The notes below the pieces were generated by a model. That model did not search any database. It worked only from the letters and a program-made list of their open reading frames with translations, and was not told where the DNA came from. The translations under genes and the position numbers were made by a program. 64,000 nucleotides of DNA from Phaffia rhodozyma (taxonomy: Eukaryota > Basidiomycota > Tremellomycetes > Cystofilobasidiales > Mrakiaceae). Location of the stretch: assembly GCA_014706385.1 (NCBI GenBank), contig JACGZH010000001.1, positions 62,001 to 126,000 of the forward strand. Reading direction: 5' to 3'. Positions within the stretch are counted from its first letter, which is position 1. Every line of letters starts with the position of its first letter. This document shows, in pieces, positions 39,554 to 52,674 of the stretch.

Positions 39554-40922
39554 ATGGCACAGCCTAGTTCAAACATTCTCCGGTTTACCGGGCATCTCTA
39601 TATTAGGCAACGTCTTGTTCTCAGTTTGCTGTCTGGAAGGACCGTTCGGATAGGAGGTATCCGAAGCGACGATGTGAACCCAGGTCTCCGAGGTTCGTGT
39701 GTTTCTAGCCCTTTTCTTTCTCAGAGCTTTGGAATTCACTCTCTGGATGGTTGTCTGTATTTCTTTTTTCTCAAAACGTCTCTTCAGATCATGAAATTTC
39801 GCTTCTCCGACTTCTCTCCAAGATCACCAATGGTTCCATCATCGATATCTCTACTACCGGTACCTCCCTTCTATTTACCCCTGGTGTTCTTCTCGGCGGA
39901 CACCACACCCACGATTGCCCTCTCTCCGTTTCTGTTGGTTATTTCCTTGAGCCGTTATCCCAGCTTGCTTTCTGGGGAAAGAAGGACCTCTCTTTAACTC
40001 TCAGAGGTATCACCTCTGGCCGAAAAGACTTGGGTGTTGATCTGATCAGAACCTACCTTCTCCCAACGATGCAACTCTTTGGAGAACTCGAAGGACTTGA
40101 ACTCAAGATCGTCAAGCGAGGAGCTGAGCCGCTCGGTGGTGGAGAAATTCTGTTCCGTTGTCCATCCATCAGATCTGTCAAGACGTTGAACTTTGTGGAC
40201 CCAGGTCGAGTCAAGAGAATCCGAGGTGTGGCTCATTCGGTCCGAGTGTCGCCTCAGTTCTCAAATCGATTAGTCGAGTCTTCCAGAAGTTTGCTCAATC
40301 CCCTCATCCCAGATATATACATCTACACTGATCCCTACAAGTCTGCAGAATCAGGATTGTCTCCCGGCTATGGACTCTCTCTTCTTTCAGAATCAACGAC
40401 GGGAGCAATGCATTGTGCTGAGGTTGGTTACGAGAAGGGTTCGTTGGAGACTCCGGAAGACGTAGGACGAGCCACGGCGGCGCTCTTGTTAAGTGAGATC
40501 AGTGGAGGTGGATGTGTGGGAACATACGGTCAAGGTTTCGTCTTACTCGCTATGGTATTGGGAAGTGAAGATGTGGGAAGAGTTAGGCTGGGCAAACTAA
40601 GTGCCAATTCGTGAGTATCTCTGACGATTTTCTTTCTTAACACAACGCATCGGATGACAGTTACTGATCGTCGAGCTTTTCATATTTTATCTCGGCTTGA
40701 CACCAACGAAGCATACAACTTATGCGCGACATTCGGACATTCTTTTCTACTACTTTCAAAATTACTCCTGTCAAACCCACAGTCGCCTCAAAATCTTCTG
40801 CAGAATCCGATCAGGATGAGGATGACGACGAGTCGACGGCAGTATCTGCGCCCAAAAAGGAAGAATTCATCTTGAGTTGTCTCGGCGTCGGCTTTTCCAA
40901 CGTCAACAAGAGCGTTGTGTAA
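39554..40922 (+). CDS. RNA 3'-terminal phosphate cyclase-like protein, 18S rRNA processing
   Basis: Three exons, 39554-39692, 39788-40610, 40712-40922, give 390 residues. Family blocks: LRFTGHLYIRQRLVLSLLSG, DHEISLLRLLSKITNGS, ISTTGTSLLFTPGVL, GYFLEPLSQLAFWGKKDL, RGAEPLGGGEILFRCP, GYGLSLLSESTTGAMHCAE and GGCVGTYGQGFVLLAMVLG. This is the RCL1 group rather than the catalytic RtcA cyclase: the RtcA-type C-terminal His motif is not seen. With Bms1, Rcl1 acts in the small-subunit processome in the nucleolus at cleavage A2 of pre-rRNA. The C-terminus has an acidic patch (ESDQDEDDDES) before a conserved end FILSCLGVGFSNVNK. Confidence 0.93.
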
Positions 40923-41164
40923 AGCATTAGAAGAATATTCAATATATGGTCTTTCCTCTGACCGTCACTTGTTGTGGAGCCAATCACTAGAGTTAAACAT
41001 CATTCGTTATAAAGGGTATCGCACAATGAATACATACAGACCGGAGTCACGAAGAGTGGTAGGGAAGAATTGTTTTGATAAGATTATATCACCGATAAGA
41101 ACAAAAGGAAAGATACAGATTGAAGGACAGCGCAGAAGTGATCGTAAGGTATGAAGATCATAGC
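40923..41164. other. convergent intergenic region RCL1/CTF4
   Basis: 242 bp between facing stop codons. No gene. Confidence 0.5.
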
Positions 41165-44100
41165 CTAAGCAACAGTCTTCATCCGGAACGCAGCTAGTTT
41201 AGACACCCCGTCATTCTTCACAGGTTCTAAGTTCTCTTTCTGCAGAGCGAAGTATGTTCGTGTAGGAGAAAACATAAGCATGTGTCAGATGAATTGTTAA
41301 AAGAAAGGAAAAGTACCTAGACGCGGCCAGATCAAAGAATATTACTTACAGCGGCCTCTTCAACGTCGTCCTCGTCCCCCAAATCTATCATCATCGGCTC
41401 CTCGTCATCGTTCTCCATTAGAGAATCGACTTGAGTTTCTTCTAAATCAAGTCCTTCGTTTCTCTGCGTCTCTGTTCCATCTTCGAACGACTCCTCTACG
41501 TCCGTCTCAAAACTTTGCCTTTGAGCGCGTCCCATCCCATCCGCCTTTTTATTGGAAACCGATTGCGGATCCAATTCTTCGTCATCTGATTCAACCGTTC
41601 TCAAGCTATCGTTCTTCTCAAGAGGCTTTCGTCCAGACTTTTTCTTGACAGGCTCTTGACCAGGAGGTAGACCGAATAGGGTAGTCTGCTTTGAACCTTT
41701 AACCGCTGTCGTTCCGGCAGTAGGTTTTTTGCCTCTATCTTTAGATTTGGAATCTTCAACCGATCTGGCATCGTCGATGCGATCAAAGAACGAGGTGCTT
41801 TTGCCCACAGTCACCGGCTTTCCAATATTCGACCGAGCAAAAGGATTGGAGGCAGCGGAGTTGGCATCTTTCTTGGCAAATGGGTTCTTCGGTGCCATCT
41901 TCAGAGGCGGCGCCATATCGCCTTCCCCATTTCCCCGCTTCCTGCGCTCTGGAGGAGCCGGGAAATCGTCGATCACCGTATCTCCCGTTCTCTTCCTCTT
42001 CAAGCCGTCCTCCAACTCTTCTTCGTCACCATGGCCTCGTTCATGGGATTCTGAGCCAACGTCTACCGATGATTCTGGAATGAATGACTCTTCTCTAGAT
42101 CCTTCATCTACCGCGTACGAGTCCACTGTCAGTCTCGATGAAGAGATTGAAACAGGCGTTGGGTCAGGTGTAGCAGCAAACGTCCGTTTGCCGCCTACAG
42201 GCCTCGGCGCAAAAGCCGGCACGGATTTGGTCGATGGTTTCGTCGTCTTGGGATGAACGGCGTTAGAAGTAACGTAATCAAATTCTGATCCAGGTTGGAC
42301 ATATTGACCCCCTCCATTGCCCCATCTACCGCCTTTACCAGCCCTTCGCTCCAGCTGATCACGCTCGTAAAGTTCGTCCTCCTTCAAGGATCGAAGTTCC
42401 GTAATTTTTTCCCGGAGACCCGGAAGGTGGTAGAATGCGGCGATCTGCACGGCAGAGTCGATTGATTTAGTAGAGTTGAGTAGACGAGCGGCGTCGAGTG
42501 CACGAGCAAGTTTGTCGGCTTTGCAGGCAGTTTGGATAAGTTGTAATAGAGATTTATCCTGGGCGATCTCAAGTCGGAAGACCTCGTCGGCAAAGTATGT
42601 CGACTGGCTTGCAATTTGAGCATCGCGGTAGAAGAGAGCTTCCATACGCTGTCGGACCACACTAGAATCAAAAAGAATGTGGCAGGTTAGACAACATTTT
42701 GTTGACTCCCAAATGACATTACTATCATCTTGCTTACCACTCTTCTAACTGGCCATGCTGATTTTCTCTGTTGAGGAGAGGGATGTTCATATCAAGATCC
42801 GAGATGAGAGGCCGAGGAAAGTAAGGTGAAGTTACTCGACCCTATGCGTAAGAACAAACTGCTTAGCTCTTGGAGAGTTCTGTTGATGGTATTGAGGGGT
42901 GGAAGATTAATCAAGTATGATCACAAACCTTGAGAATGACGGCCATAAACTTTCCATCTTGAACCCCCACAGCCCAGTAACTCTCATCCTTGCCCTCTTT
43001 TCGAGCCAATAAATTAGTGTCTAGAGCGGGCACCCATCGAGCTTGGTGAGGGCGGCGGAATCGATCAAGGACAGAGATGATACCCCGAGAATCATATATG
43101 AGGGGATTCTAAAGATAAAAGAACAAAGTTTCAGATTCGCCAAACAGGATTTAAAAAATTAGAAGGAATATTTATGGATCGACGTACTCCGACATCAGAG
43201 AATCCAATCCACTTCAGAGTAGTAGACTTAGGAAGAGGCAATCGACCTTCTTGGATTATATCGAAAGACTCAAGGTTTACTAAGGTAAACCGCAGGTTTT
43301 GGCAGCCTGATGATTATAATGCTCATTAGCAATATATTATGGTCAGAGTGCAGATCGACAAAGATGAACATACCATCAAGACTCGTTCCACCTTCTCGGT
43401 GAACAACCAGAAGTTCCTGTTGCCCGGCCGTCATCGAGACAACTTCCTCCCCCAGCATCCAAATATACCGTTGAACTCCACTACCAGAGAAAAATCGAAG
43501 ATAGCCCTTAGATGTGGCCGCAACGACCATGCCCGTTGTATCATCTTGCCTAGATGATTTGACATCACTGGATGAGCGGCCACCGACAGCAACAGCGACT
43601 ACGCGCTCTGATTTCGGAAGGTCATGAGTCCATTCAGAGGATGTTGATGACCATGTATCGAACAGTCTATAATGAAGTGTAGAAATCGGGTTGACAGAAT
43701 CCGGTGTGGAGGCGAATACTGCGCCCTTCTCGCCTGCAGTCAAGAACTCAGTTTCTGTTAATCAATACTCGGGAGCGCGTATAGCAGGAGAACGAAGAAA
43801 AGAACTCGAGACTAACCCAGAGCGGCCAGATCGTACTTGATGTGATCCTGGAAATGAAACCCTCTTCGACGGCTCGTGTCGTGAAACTCTACATTAACCA
43901 CATTATGGGTCTCTTGATCGGTGATATCAATGGCGCCAACCATATTGAAAGCTACAATCACCAAGACCATGTATATGATTAGCTCTGACCTTTGATAGGA
44001 AATCGAAACGAACTGCAAGCACAAACCTAAGTATCGCTTCTTGCCGCGTGAGGCAGTTGAACCAGGTTGGAACGCAGGTTGAGATTTAGCCACGCTGACT

Positions 44101-46044
44101 ATTGGACGAAATCAGTCAAAGCGATCAGCAAACACGAAGATTGCCATCATCTAGAAGAAAAAGAAATACAAATACACCTGCTCACCGATTTCCTTCTCTC
44201 TGATTCTGCCATTGGATTTTTCATCACGGGCCCAACCCGTGTATCCGCCTTCGAATTCATCCCCGTCGGCAAGGAATGCTCTATCATCGTCGTCCATCTC
44301 ATCTTCTAACTCTTCGCCATCCTCATCTCCTAAAGCGGTATCATCTCCGTCATCCTCTTCCTCCCTTGCTCGGGATTTCTTCTTGATTGTAGCTTTTCTG
44401 TCATCGGCGTTGATCTTTCTGGGCGGTTTGTTTACATCCTCGTTATTGATCGTATCGTCATCATCGTCGTCGTCGCCAAATAGAGGTGATCTCGCTCGGC
44501 GACTTGCTTCAGTTGAAGGTGCTATCTCGCAAGGATGAAGGAAAGTAGACGGAATCGGATCGTTCCATCTGCCAAAGGTGCCGGATGCGTCAGCGTATAT
44601 AAGGATGTTGGACGTGGGAGAAAATTGGAGTGACGTGATAGCCGAGGAGGAAGACTTTGACGGTACGTATCTAAAACGATAATATAGAGGGATTAGAGTC
44701 AAAAACAGTCAGCGCTCAAACCATGCTTGAGAAAAATCACGGAGAGAATAGAAACGCACGAGGCGATGACTTTCTTAGTCGAAACCTCCCAGATCAGGAT
44801 CTTTCCGTCAACTCCAGACGAGCCCAGGTATCTTCCGTTTGGTGAGAAACAAAGTTCGGTTACCGACGAGTTATGACCCCCATTTTCAAACAGACCCATC
44901 TTCGACCAAGAATCTCTTTGAATTTGTAATATTTCTATGAATTGAAACATCCTGTCAGTCGTCGGTACTGATTTTCCATATAATCAGGTACAAGCTCCAG
45001 AAAGAATTTACGAACCATGCGACTTCGTAGGTACAACAAACCATTTCCCACTAGGATGCCACACGGATGTAGTTGATTTGATATCTTCTGGCTCTGTTAC
45101 CTCGAACATGCCCTCCAAACTTTTCAATAATGTCGGCGGGTTCCACGTGTTTCCAGTAGCATCGTCGTTTGTGTCATCATCAAATTCGTCATCATCGGTT
45201 GACGTGTTTGGCTTGAGCACGCAGAGAGAGGTGTTCCAGATCGACAATTTGCCATCACAGCCTGAAGAAAGAAGAATTGTTCCATCTGGAGACCATGTGA
45301 GAGACCGAGGCGGCTTTGTGTGAGAGTGCGCTGACGGAAGGACGAGAGGTGTTCTGAGGGAAGTCATAGAGACCGGGAGGATCTTGATGTGAAGATCGCT
45401 GTCGAATAGCCCAAAGGTTGAGTAGATTCAGTAAGTTTGATTCCAGTTGACATGTTTGAATGATATGGTTAACTTACTCGGAAGCACATGCTACTCGCAT
45501 ACCGCTTGGGTCAAACACGGCACATCGAATTGCCATTCCCGAAGCACGGGTCAGCAAGCCAGCAAACGTGATTTGTCCTGAAGGGTCCCCGTTGATGGGC
45601 AAGCTGAAGAGCCGCAACGACGAGTCTGAACAAGCCGTTATAAGGTGGGTTTTCTGCCGAAGGATTAAACACCCCATCAGAGAATGACGTTAGGACTATG
45701 CTATATATATATAAGAAAGGGGAGGCAAGGAAAAGAAACGTACCGAGCAATGTAGCCAGTTAACTTCGTCTGAATGTTCTTCCAAAAGTCTAGGCTCGAC
45801 ATCAGCTCCAGCAGCTGTTTCGAAGATCCGAACGATTGTGTCTTTTCCAGCGGTGAATATGAGTCTGTAGTGTATAACATAGAGGTCGAAATAGAGGTGG
45901 TCAGCCCGGGACACGTTGTGTTTGCATTATGTTCATGACGACAAACACCTACTGCCCGTTTGTTGAAAACGCGGCCCTAGTGAGACCTGGTGTGTGGGCT
46001 GGTAGAGACACGATCTGATCGGACATGGCCTCTTGAGGTGCCAT
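41165..46044 (-). CDS. replisome adaptor, CTF4/Mcl1/AND-1 family
   Basis: Minus strand, ATG 46044, first exon ending near 45950 and last exon ending [11 protein letters not shown] at 41165. The N-terminal half has WD40 repeats: [71 protein letters not shown], and [21 protein letters not shown] long acidic linker follows ([24 protein letters not shown]). The central part carries the second propeller, and the C-terminal part has the family helices ([24 protein letters not shown]) followed by a basic, Ser-rich tail. Ctf4 trimers link the CMG helicase to DNA polymerase alpha-primase and support cohesion. Four ACGCGT boxes lie 127-176 bp upstream of the start. Confidence 0.9.
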
Positions 46045-46167
46045 ATTTTGATATATTTTATGAGCAAGTGTTCAGATTGACGAACCACAAGAAAGATAAA
46101 GAAACGATGAGCTCAGTGAGTATGGTGATGGCCGTTCAAACGAAAATGGTCGAAGGAGGAAACATTA

Positions 46168-46222
46168 ACGACGCGTGTAGTCAAGACGCGTTGCTTCGAT
46201 GAACTGACGCGTTGACGCGTCG
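46168..46222. promoter_or_regulatory. MCB cluster upstream of CTF4
   Basis: Perfect ACGCGT hexamers at 46171, 46186, 46207 and 46215, four in 50 bp, 127-176 bp upstream of the CTF4-like ATG. This is the same motif as in the H3/H4 promoter, consistent with G1/S control by MBF. Confidence 0.75.
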
Positions 46223-46357
46223 GTTCATGTGGAAACTCATTTAACGGTAACATTCCATAAACATATATCGATACACAAGCAATTATACATTCCAGGAAAT
46301 CAAGAAATAGTAAGGTGATACATATAGAAGACTTAAGATAAATAGTGGTGATATCAA

Positions 46358-48981
46358 CTAGAATTTTATGACGTTTGCAAGCGCACCTGCCCAGACTGTC
46401 CAAACCCACACAAAGAGCATGCTGAATCGGACAGTGCTAACTAGAACCTCTTTGCGTGAACGATCCCTCCACCTTTGGAGGATGGAATTAGTCCATGAGC
46501 AGTTGATGTCGATAACTTCCTCATCCTCGGTCGCCTTTTCATGGACAACCTCTGTGAGCCCTTCTGAAGAGAAGATTGGGCCTGATGATGGATCGTGCGC
46601 CCAAGAAGGGATAGGAGCGCTCGGTTGAATCAGAGATGTTGTTGAAGAGATAGGTCTTTGAGAGGCAATTTGAGATTCTGTAAAGAAATCACCGTGGAGA
46701 CCATAGGGAACTTAAATGTCCAAAAACCAGAAATGAGAAGTGTTAACGTTGTTCTTCAAGAATGAGGATTGACTGTGAGAAGACTTCTGGATTACCTCGA
46801 GCAGGAAGATGGATTTTGCAAACAACGGCCGTGGAATCAGATGTGCCTACCATACCCAAGCCGATCTGAGCGGCATCAATGACCCACACTTGAATTTTCC
46901 AAGACGAGAGAGGACTGTTAGTGTCGGTAATTAGACTTGCTTGAAGAAACAGTCAAGAAGGTGGGAACTTACGCTCACTCCTTGCTCTCACTTTGCACTC
47001 TCCGGTTTCATCGAGTCCTACTGCCTCGTCGAATACATAGCATACTAGCCAGCCCTCGTCCTCTGTACCTTTCCCCATCTCATGCTCCCCGTCCGCTTTC
47101 CATCCACTCTTAGGGACAAATCCAACTTCCTGGCCATGTGTACCCTCCGGAAACTTGAATACTCTGATCGGTCCAGGTTGTTCGCCTCTGTTTCTCGCCT
47201 CTAGCAACTCGCCTACACTCCGCTTGTCTACTGGTGTATTCCTTAGAAGACCATGCTCTTTCGAGAGGGTCATTCCTTTCTGAACAAGCGACCTGACATC
47301 GATTTTCAGAATGCAATCGATCTTCGCTCCAGATCCAAGACAAGCATCAAAGCCTCCAGTGGAAAGCGAACAGCCATAGATCCAACGGGTGGACTGCATT
47401 CCAAGCGCGGGCGGAAAGGCGGGAAACTCAAACGGTGTGGACAGCAACGGGAATCGATCCAGGATTTTATTTTCGGAACCTGAGGAGGACATATCAAACC
47501 GATAGTAGGTCAACAGGCAAATGTCTTCTTCTTCAGGTGTCACTGTCGGTGGAGGTAGGGGTGCGGTAACATTCCCAGCCAGGGATACGAGCTTGGCTGA
47601 TCGAAATCGGCAAGCCAACAAGTTGAACGACCCCGCACAGTCTGAGTCAGTCGTAGAATCCCACGCATTTGCTGTGTCTTTCGGATTGAAAAATCAAGGC
47701 AATCAGAATCTCTAGATCTTGTAACGTTGTAATGAATGTAAATAAGGAGAAGAGAACGAACGAAAGATACAGCACGCTTCCTTATCTTCGAACCACTTGA
47801 CACCATCCTCGCCTTCTGCGCCAGTATACATTCTAGAGAAGATCCCAAATCGACTAGGCTGATCCTGGTAGAATTTGATCATGGATTCTGCCTGAAGAAG
47901 GTTCCAGGGAGAAAGTGAGAGAGGAAGATCCATAATCAATGATCGAGAGAGTGAGCAGGCAAAATCGTGCATCTATGTAGGGTCGAAACACATGATATGT
48001 CAATCTTACTTGACACACAGTCATGAATCTTGGAAAGAATACCACACAAAGGAGCCGATACTTACCATCCTTGGCGCTGATACGCCTGGGATCGGGATGG
48101 AGATTCTCTTAGCTTGTCCATCTTTACCGATAACCGAGTGATGAACATAAGGCGGATAGAACCCAGAGCTGTAAAGCACAAGATCGCCTGTCTGTGGATC
48201 TGTCCTCGGATGTGCCGTCACCCACTCGTGGAATTTTTTACCAATCCAGCCACTTCGACCACCGAGGCCACTGGTAGTCTTACCTCTATCCTCGACCAAT
48301 CCCTCAAAGCACCACCACCCAACACTTTCCAACCCTGGTAACCGCACCTCCCATCCGGATCCCGATTCACATAATGCTATCGCTCGTCCGTCATGGAAGA
48401 TAACGTTTGTGTTTGCTGCAGAGAGTTTCGCCACTCTGAGAACGATACACATGAAAATCGAGCGAATAAGCGCAAGGATGGTAGTTAAGAATGTTCGGAC
48501 GTTTTCCATAAAGTTTGGTACATGAGCCCTAGGAAGAAGTAGTCTGGAGATCGAAGGCAAGAGCGGTTTGGCGATAGGAAGCGAACGGTTCGCCTGGTGT
48601 ATATCAGTCAACATCCACCGATTGACGAATTTAGGTATTGCTTTCCCAGTTTGGATTGGATCCCGATCGAAGTGAACGCCGGCGAGCATGCCGTCACCGT
48701 CAAACCAGTGATACGTCGGATGTGGGTCTTTTGCAGAAAGTAAGGGGTTCGATCCGTTTCGGACGTACTGACCGCCATGAAACTCATGAGGGATTACACC
48801 AGTGTATTCACATGGTGTGAGGGGATGTTCCACCGAAACAGGTCGCTAAAACGTTTTTCCAAAGAGAGGACAGAGTAAGCAACCATGGATCGGGTTGAAC
48901 AGAATCAATAAGAACGCAAACCACCCGCGAACTCACAAAGTTACCAGACAGATAAGGATGTTTCTTGTTAGTTTGAGACAT
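46358..48981 (-). CDS. carotenoid cleavage oxygenase (CCD/RPE65 family)
   Basis: Minus strand, ATG 48981; exons include 48981-48937, 48845-48066, 47973 to about 47765, then three more to the stop at 46360-46358, about 740 residues. The four Fe(II)-binding His of the seven-bladed propeller are all visible: VTAHPRTDP, MHDFACSLSRS (before IMDLPL), IFHTANAWD and VPYGLHGDFF. The N-terminus has the family block GGQYVRNGSNPLL...YHWFDGDGM. A C-terminal hydrophobic segment (LFVWVWTVWAGALANV) suggests membrane attachment, not general in the family. These enzymes cleave carotenoid double bonds with O2 to apocarotenoids such as retinal. Substrate is unknown; beta-carotene or other carotenoids made with CrtI (7.8-10.6 kb) are candidates. 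Confidence 0.88.
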
Positions 48982-49680
48982 TATCGCAATCGATCAGGTC
49001 TTCAAATATAACGTTCAGCGAGTCAGCAGAAGGAAAGAAGCTACAATGTAAGGAACAAAGGGAGCGCGGCAACAGGTCTCTTTCCTCACTAAAACTTACT
49101 TGACAAACTTGAGTTGAGGGTTTTGGACGAAGGGGGTTGATTCTACGCAACCCAATTTGCCGTGCGTTCTCAGATCTACCGAAGGTTTATGTGTGGGTTG
49201 ATGTATGGATGGTTAGGTGGTCGAAATCGATCCATATCTAGTTAAATATAGTTGATATTGAAGAAGTAGTCGTCGTCGTCGTCGTCGTTTTCGATGAGTG
49301 ACGTCAGCCGAATCAGATTATTTTTAAGCCATCCATCCGAACAGTTACGAATTATCATACATTCTATTACTGCGATTGAGCCCCGTTCAAGTAGCCGGTT
49401 CGTTACACATACGCTCTTGGGATCAGAGCAAAAGACATTGATCATGAACATTGTACAACGAAGATGAAGGATTGAAAGAAAAGACAAGCGTGATGAAACA
49501 TTATGGAACAAAGAAGAAAGTTCGGATGAACGGCAAGAGAATACACAATAGTAACAATAAGAGATCTGAGAAGACATAAAACTGCAGGGCTGCAGACCAG
49601 CTTTTTTACCAAGCAGTCAAAAACCAATGCACATACGAAGAGTGAATTTTATTAATTAAGAGTAAAACACTATCCAAAGA
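48982..49680. other. upstream region of carotenoid oxygenase
   Basis: About 700 bp. A short GTC trinucleotide run lies near 49267-49285. Minus-strand frames at 49242-49627 are hydrophobic or Ser-rich by composition but have no family signal. No gene called. Confidence 0.45.
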
Positions 49681-50584
49681 TTATTCGTCAATGCCGTAGG
49701 CAAAGTAGCTCTCGGTGGAGTTGACAGATGCGAGAGTAAGCGGGGCGTCCGCGTCAAAGGTTTTGGGCGAAAGATATCCTTTCTTGTAAGTCGTAACCGA
49801 ACCGGCCGGACCCACGAATGAAAGAACAGGATGAGCAGAATCCGAAGTATCAAGAGCCCAGTATTGCCTATAATGATCACAAGACGCGGGTCAGTCGAAG
49901 GAAAGGAAATAAGAATATTCGGATAGATGACTACACACCAGAACTGAGAACTGTCGTCACTCTCCGAACACTTGTCAAGGTATGGAGTGACACCCGTGTA
50001 GGGATCTGTGATGGAAGAAAGTCCGAGCAAGCACAGCATTCGGTGAGTCAGAGCACAGGACATAATCTCGGCTAACACGGGACGATCGGAGACTGACAGG
50101 GGGCAGACAGGCACAACTTCATCTTTTTTCCTTGAACATCTAGCACAGTCCAAGTTACGTGTCCAAAGATTAATGAGTCAGAAGTTCTGTAGATGAGAGG
50201 AAGACAAAGAGGAAAGGAAAGAAAAGAAAAGCATTAGTCAATCTGATTCGTTATCATGCCTCTCGGCAGGATCTGACACGGGAAGGATGGAATATGAACG
50301 AACGCCTTGATGGCTCGGCCTTTGCACTCTTCGAATCCAAACACACCAGTATCGACGACTTGTGCTGCGTCAGGTTGGCCTTGCCAAGTCAGATTGGAAT
50401 TCCAATCGACATCAAGCTTGACAGCCTGAGTACCGACGGTCTGGGAGCGGACAAAGAGATTAGGAGTCTCGGACAGGTCTATAGCTTTGCAGGACAAAGT
50501 GGGAACAATCCTGGCGGAAAGGATGGGAGATGCAGCAGCGAGAAGGGCACTTGAAAGGATAGCAAAAGGAATGGAATAGAGCAT
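49681..50584 (-). CDS. small secreted protein, lectin-like
   Basis: Minus strand, ATG 50584, stop TAA 49683-49681. Exon 1 encodes a signal peptide (MLYSIPFAILSSALLAAAS), then a Cys- and sequon-containing segment (CKAIDLSE, NSNLTWQG, FEECKGRAIKAF). Later exons encode KMKLCLSAP, a Cys-containing PYLDKCSESDDSSQFWQYW, and FVGPAGSVTTYKKGYLSP. The CL...C-D/S-D-SQ-W pattern resembles ricin-B or CBM13-like carbohydrate-binding modules in secreted basidiomycete proteins, but repeats are too few to be sure. The middle exon border (donor near 50098, acceptor near 50009) was chosen because it joins the two Cys-containing pieces in frame. Role unknown. Confidence 0.6.
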
Positions 50585-50945
50585 GATTGAGCTGAGAGTC
50601 TAGATGAGATGCAGATGAAATAGGTGGGTTTGTGACGATGTAGAATGTAGATGGGGTGGCAAAAGAAGAAGAAGGAAACGGGACGGAGACAAGGAAAAGC
50701 GATTTTAGATGAATTGCTAGAAGAAAGGAAGACTGTTGTCTCAAGGGGCGGGTTTCTCCTCTGTCGCCTCGGGTCTCGGGATTGCTTAGTCACCCACCCC
50801 GCACGGGGGAAGGTGACCGAGTTTAAAATCCGCTCATCAACTTCAAAACTTATTTGTTCGTCCATTCTATATGGTGATCGGCTTCATCCTGCGTTAAAAT
50901 GCTTTCGTACATATTGTGTGGTTTTGTAACGATACAGAAAGAGTC
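50585..50945. other. intergenic region
   Basis: Between the secreted protein start and the possible end of the P-loop kinase gene. No gene seen; frames overlapping the first exon of the secreted protein are shadows. Confidence 0.4.
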
Positions 50946-52043
50946 TCAACGCCCATTTCTGCCAGCCCAGGGTGAACTTCCCCATAGGCTAGGCGGTGGG
51001 TCCGATGACCATCCCGTTCGCTCATCAGCGCGCCTACTATGATTTACACCGTGTTCTCTCACTCCACTATCGTTGCCTGATCCGTCATGCCTTTGCCTGT
51101 TTCCTCCGAAAGGAGCTATTCCATTTCCGACGAGTCCGTTCTGCTCGACCGAGAAAAGGACTTGATCTAATGTACCAGCTTCGGGAGACTTTGTCAATCG
51201 ATAGACTCGATGAAAACCTTCGTTGACCGTTGGCGGTCGAAGGTCTTTAGAGAACCGATTGAGAACCTATTTCGCGAGACGAGCGCATACATGTGAGTTC
51301 TCAGCTTGAAAGAATTGCAAAGTAAGAACAGAGACGAACCATGATAGCTCTCTCGGGCTCAAGTGTCGGATGGTTTGTTCTGGTCAAAAGCCGCGTTCGA
51401 CAGACATCTTTTGGAATATCCACTGTATCGATCAAAGCCTTTGGTTCAGTTCGGTTGTTATCGACTCCTGAAAGTATCAGGAAACATATGACGACATATC
51501 AGACTTACAAAACAAGGCCCATTTTTTAACGTGCGGAAAGTTGGAGGATATATTCAGAAACTTTGATCGTTGGCTTTGTGCAGTAAAATATGACGATCAA
51601 AACAAGATAAGAAGCTGATCTGAAGACATTAGCTCAACGCAAAGAGACACGTACGATGAGTCGAAATTCGTCCGATCCACAACCACGTTCTTTCCCTATT
51701 GAAGAATCAACCAAAGTCTCTTCAATTAGCCTTGAGCAAGATGACATTGACAGAATGAGAAGTGATCTTCACATTCTGAAGAGCCTGATAGACTTTTTGC
51801 TCAACCAGATGCCTGTTCCCTTGCATTTCATCCTGATTACAACGCACATAGCCATGCTCGGTCTCCAACTCGTTCGCTACTGTAGACTGTATAAGTGTTT
51901 CATAACACAAAGATGACGTCAAACCTAGTGTTGACTGTCAGCTATCGGGATATTCCAAACGGAAGAGGAGATAACAACGTCCGTCATACCTTCCCAGAAC
52001 CGACCACTCCGACAAGAATAAGCAGTATTTGGTCCGAGGTCAT
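50946..52043 (-). CDS. P-loop polynucleotide-kinase-like protein
   Basis: Minus strand, ATG 52043. Joined exons read: LLILVGVVGSGK-STVANELE (Walker A, GxxGSGKS), YVRCNQDEMQGNRH, then GKNVVVDRTNFDSSQRSKFL, FPHVKKWALFLDIPKDVCRTR, TNHPTLEPERAIMVLNRFSKD and PPTVNEGFHRVYRL. This succession (GSGKST, VNQDE, VIDRTNFD, LDxPKxVC, HPTL, EGF) matches the P-loop kinases of the PNKP/tRNA-ligase-like group that phosphorylate 5' nucleic acid ends. No phosphatase or zinc-finger domain is seen. The stop may be at 50946 or slightly earlier if a final intron exists, since the last 60 residues are low complexity. Confidence 0.7.
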
Positions 52044-52674
52044 TTTAAAATAAAATGTTTCAATCAAGATGGAAGAAGCAGTCAAACTGGTTTGATTGAA
52101 GGAAGCCTAAGTTGACTGGAGTGCTAAAGAGAAGGTGGCGTTCTGGGGTTAGTCACTTTCATGTACTCTGAAACAGATTGTGAACTTCTTTAGGTAAATC
52201 ACCTTAGTGAACGTTCTCGTCAAACTCCTAACAAAACGACGATTGGGACGATGCGTAATGATACTTTGAAAATTACAATGTATGCTCATCTGAAATGCAG
52301 ATTTTAGTAAGAAAGGAAGAGAGGCTATCACAGAGGCGCGAAAAACAACTCCGGGTCACACTGTGTACGTTTACAGTGGGACAGCGAATAGGGATATCAA
52401 GCCCTGAAAAGCAACTTTTTGAGGAGAGCCAGACAGCAACAATACAGCGCCAAATGTATCGTTTGAAGTTGAGATTTCCGGTGTCAGAAGCAAGAGCAGA
52501 TGAAAAGCTCGAGATGAACATGGATATCATAAATCACAGAGAGACATAATTCCTTCAGCGATAAAGATCCTTGGAATGCATCAAGAAAAGAAAATATGAG
52601 TTTGATGGCAACGGCAATGTATGAGTAAACGATCTATCAAGTTGGACTCCCGAGTGATTCATGACATAGCTTCA

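Noticed and set aside
49242..49627. Overlapping minus-strand open frames with Ser/Cys/Leu-rich translation
   Set aside because: Explained by purine-rich sequence on the plus strand; ends in a poly-Asp run from a GTC repeat; no domain.
52273..52549. Overlapping open frames on both strands
   Set aside because: No start context, no conserved motif, both strands equally open; not enough to call a gene.
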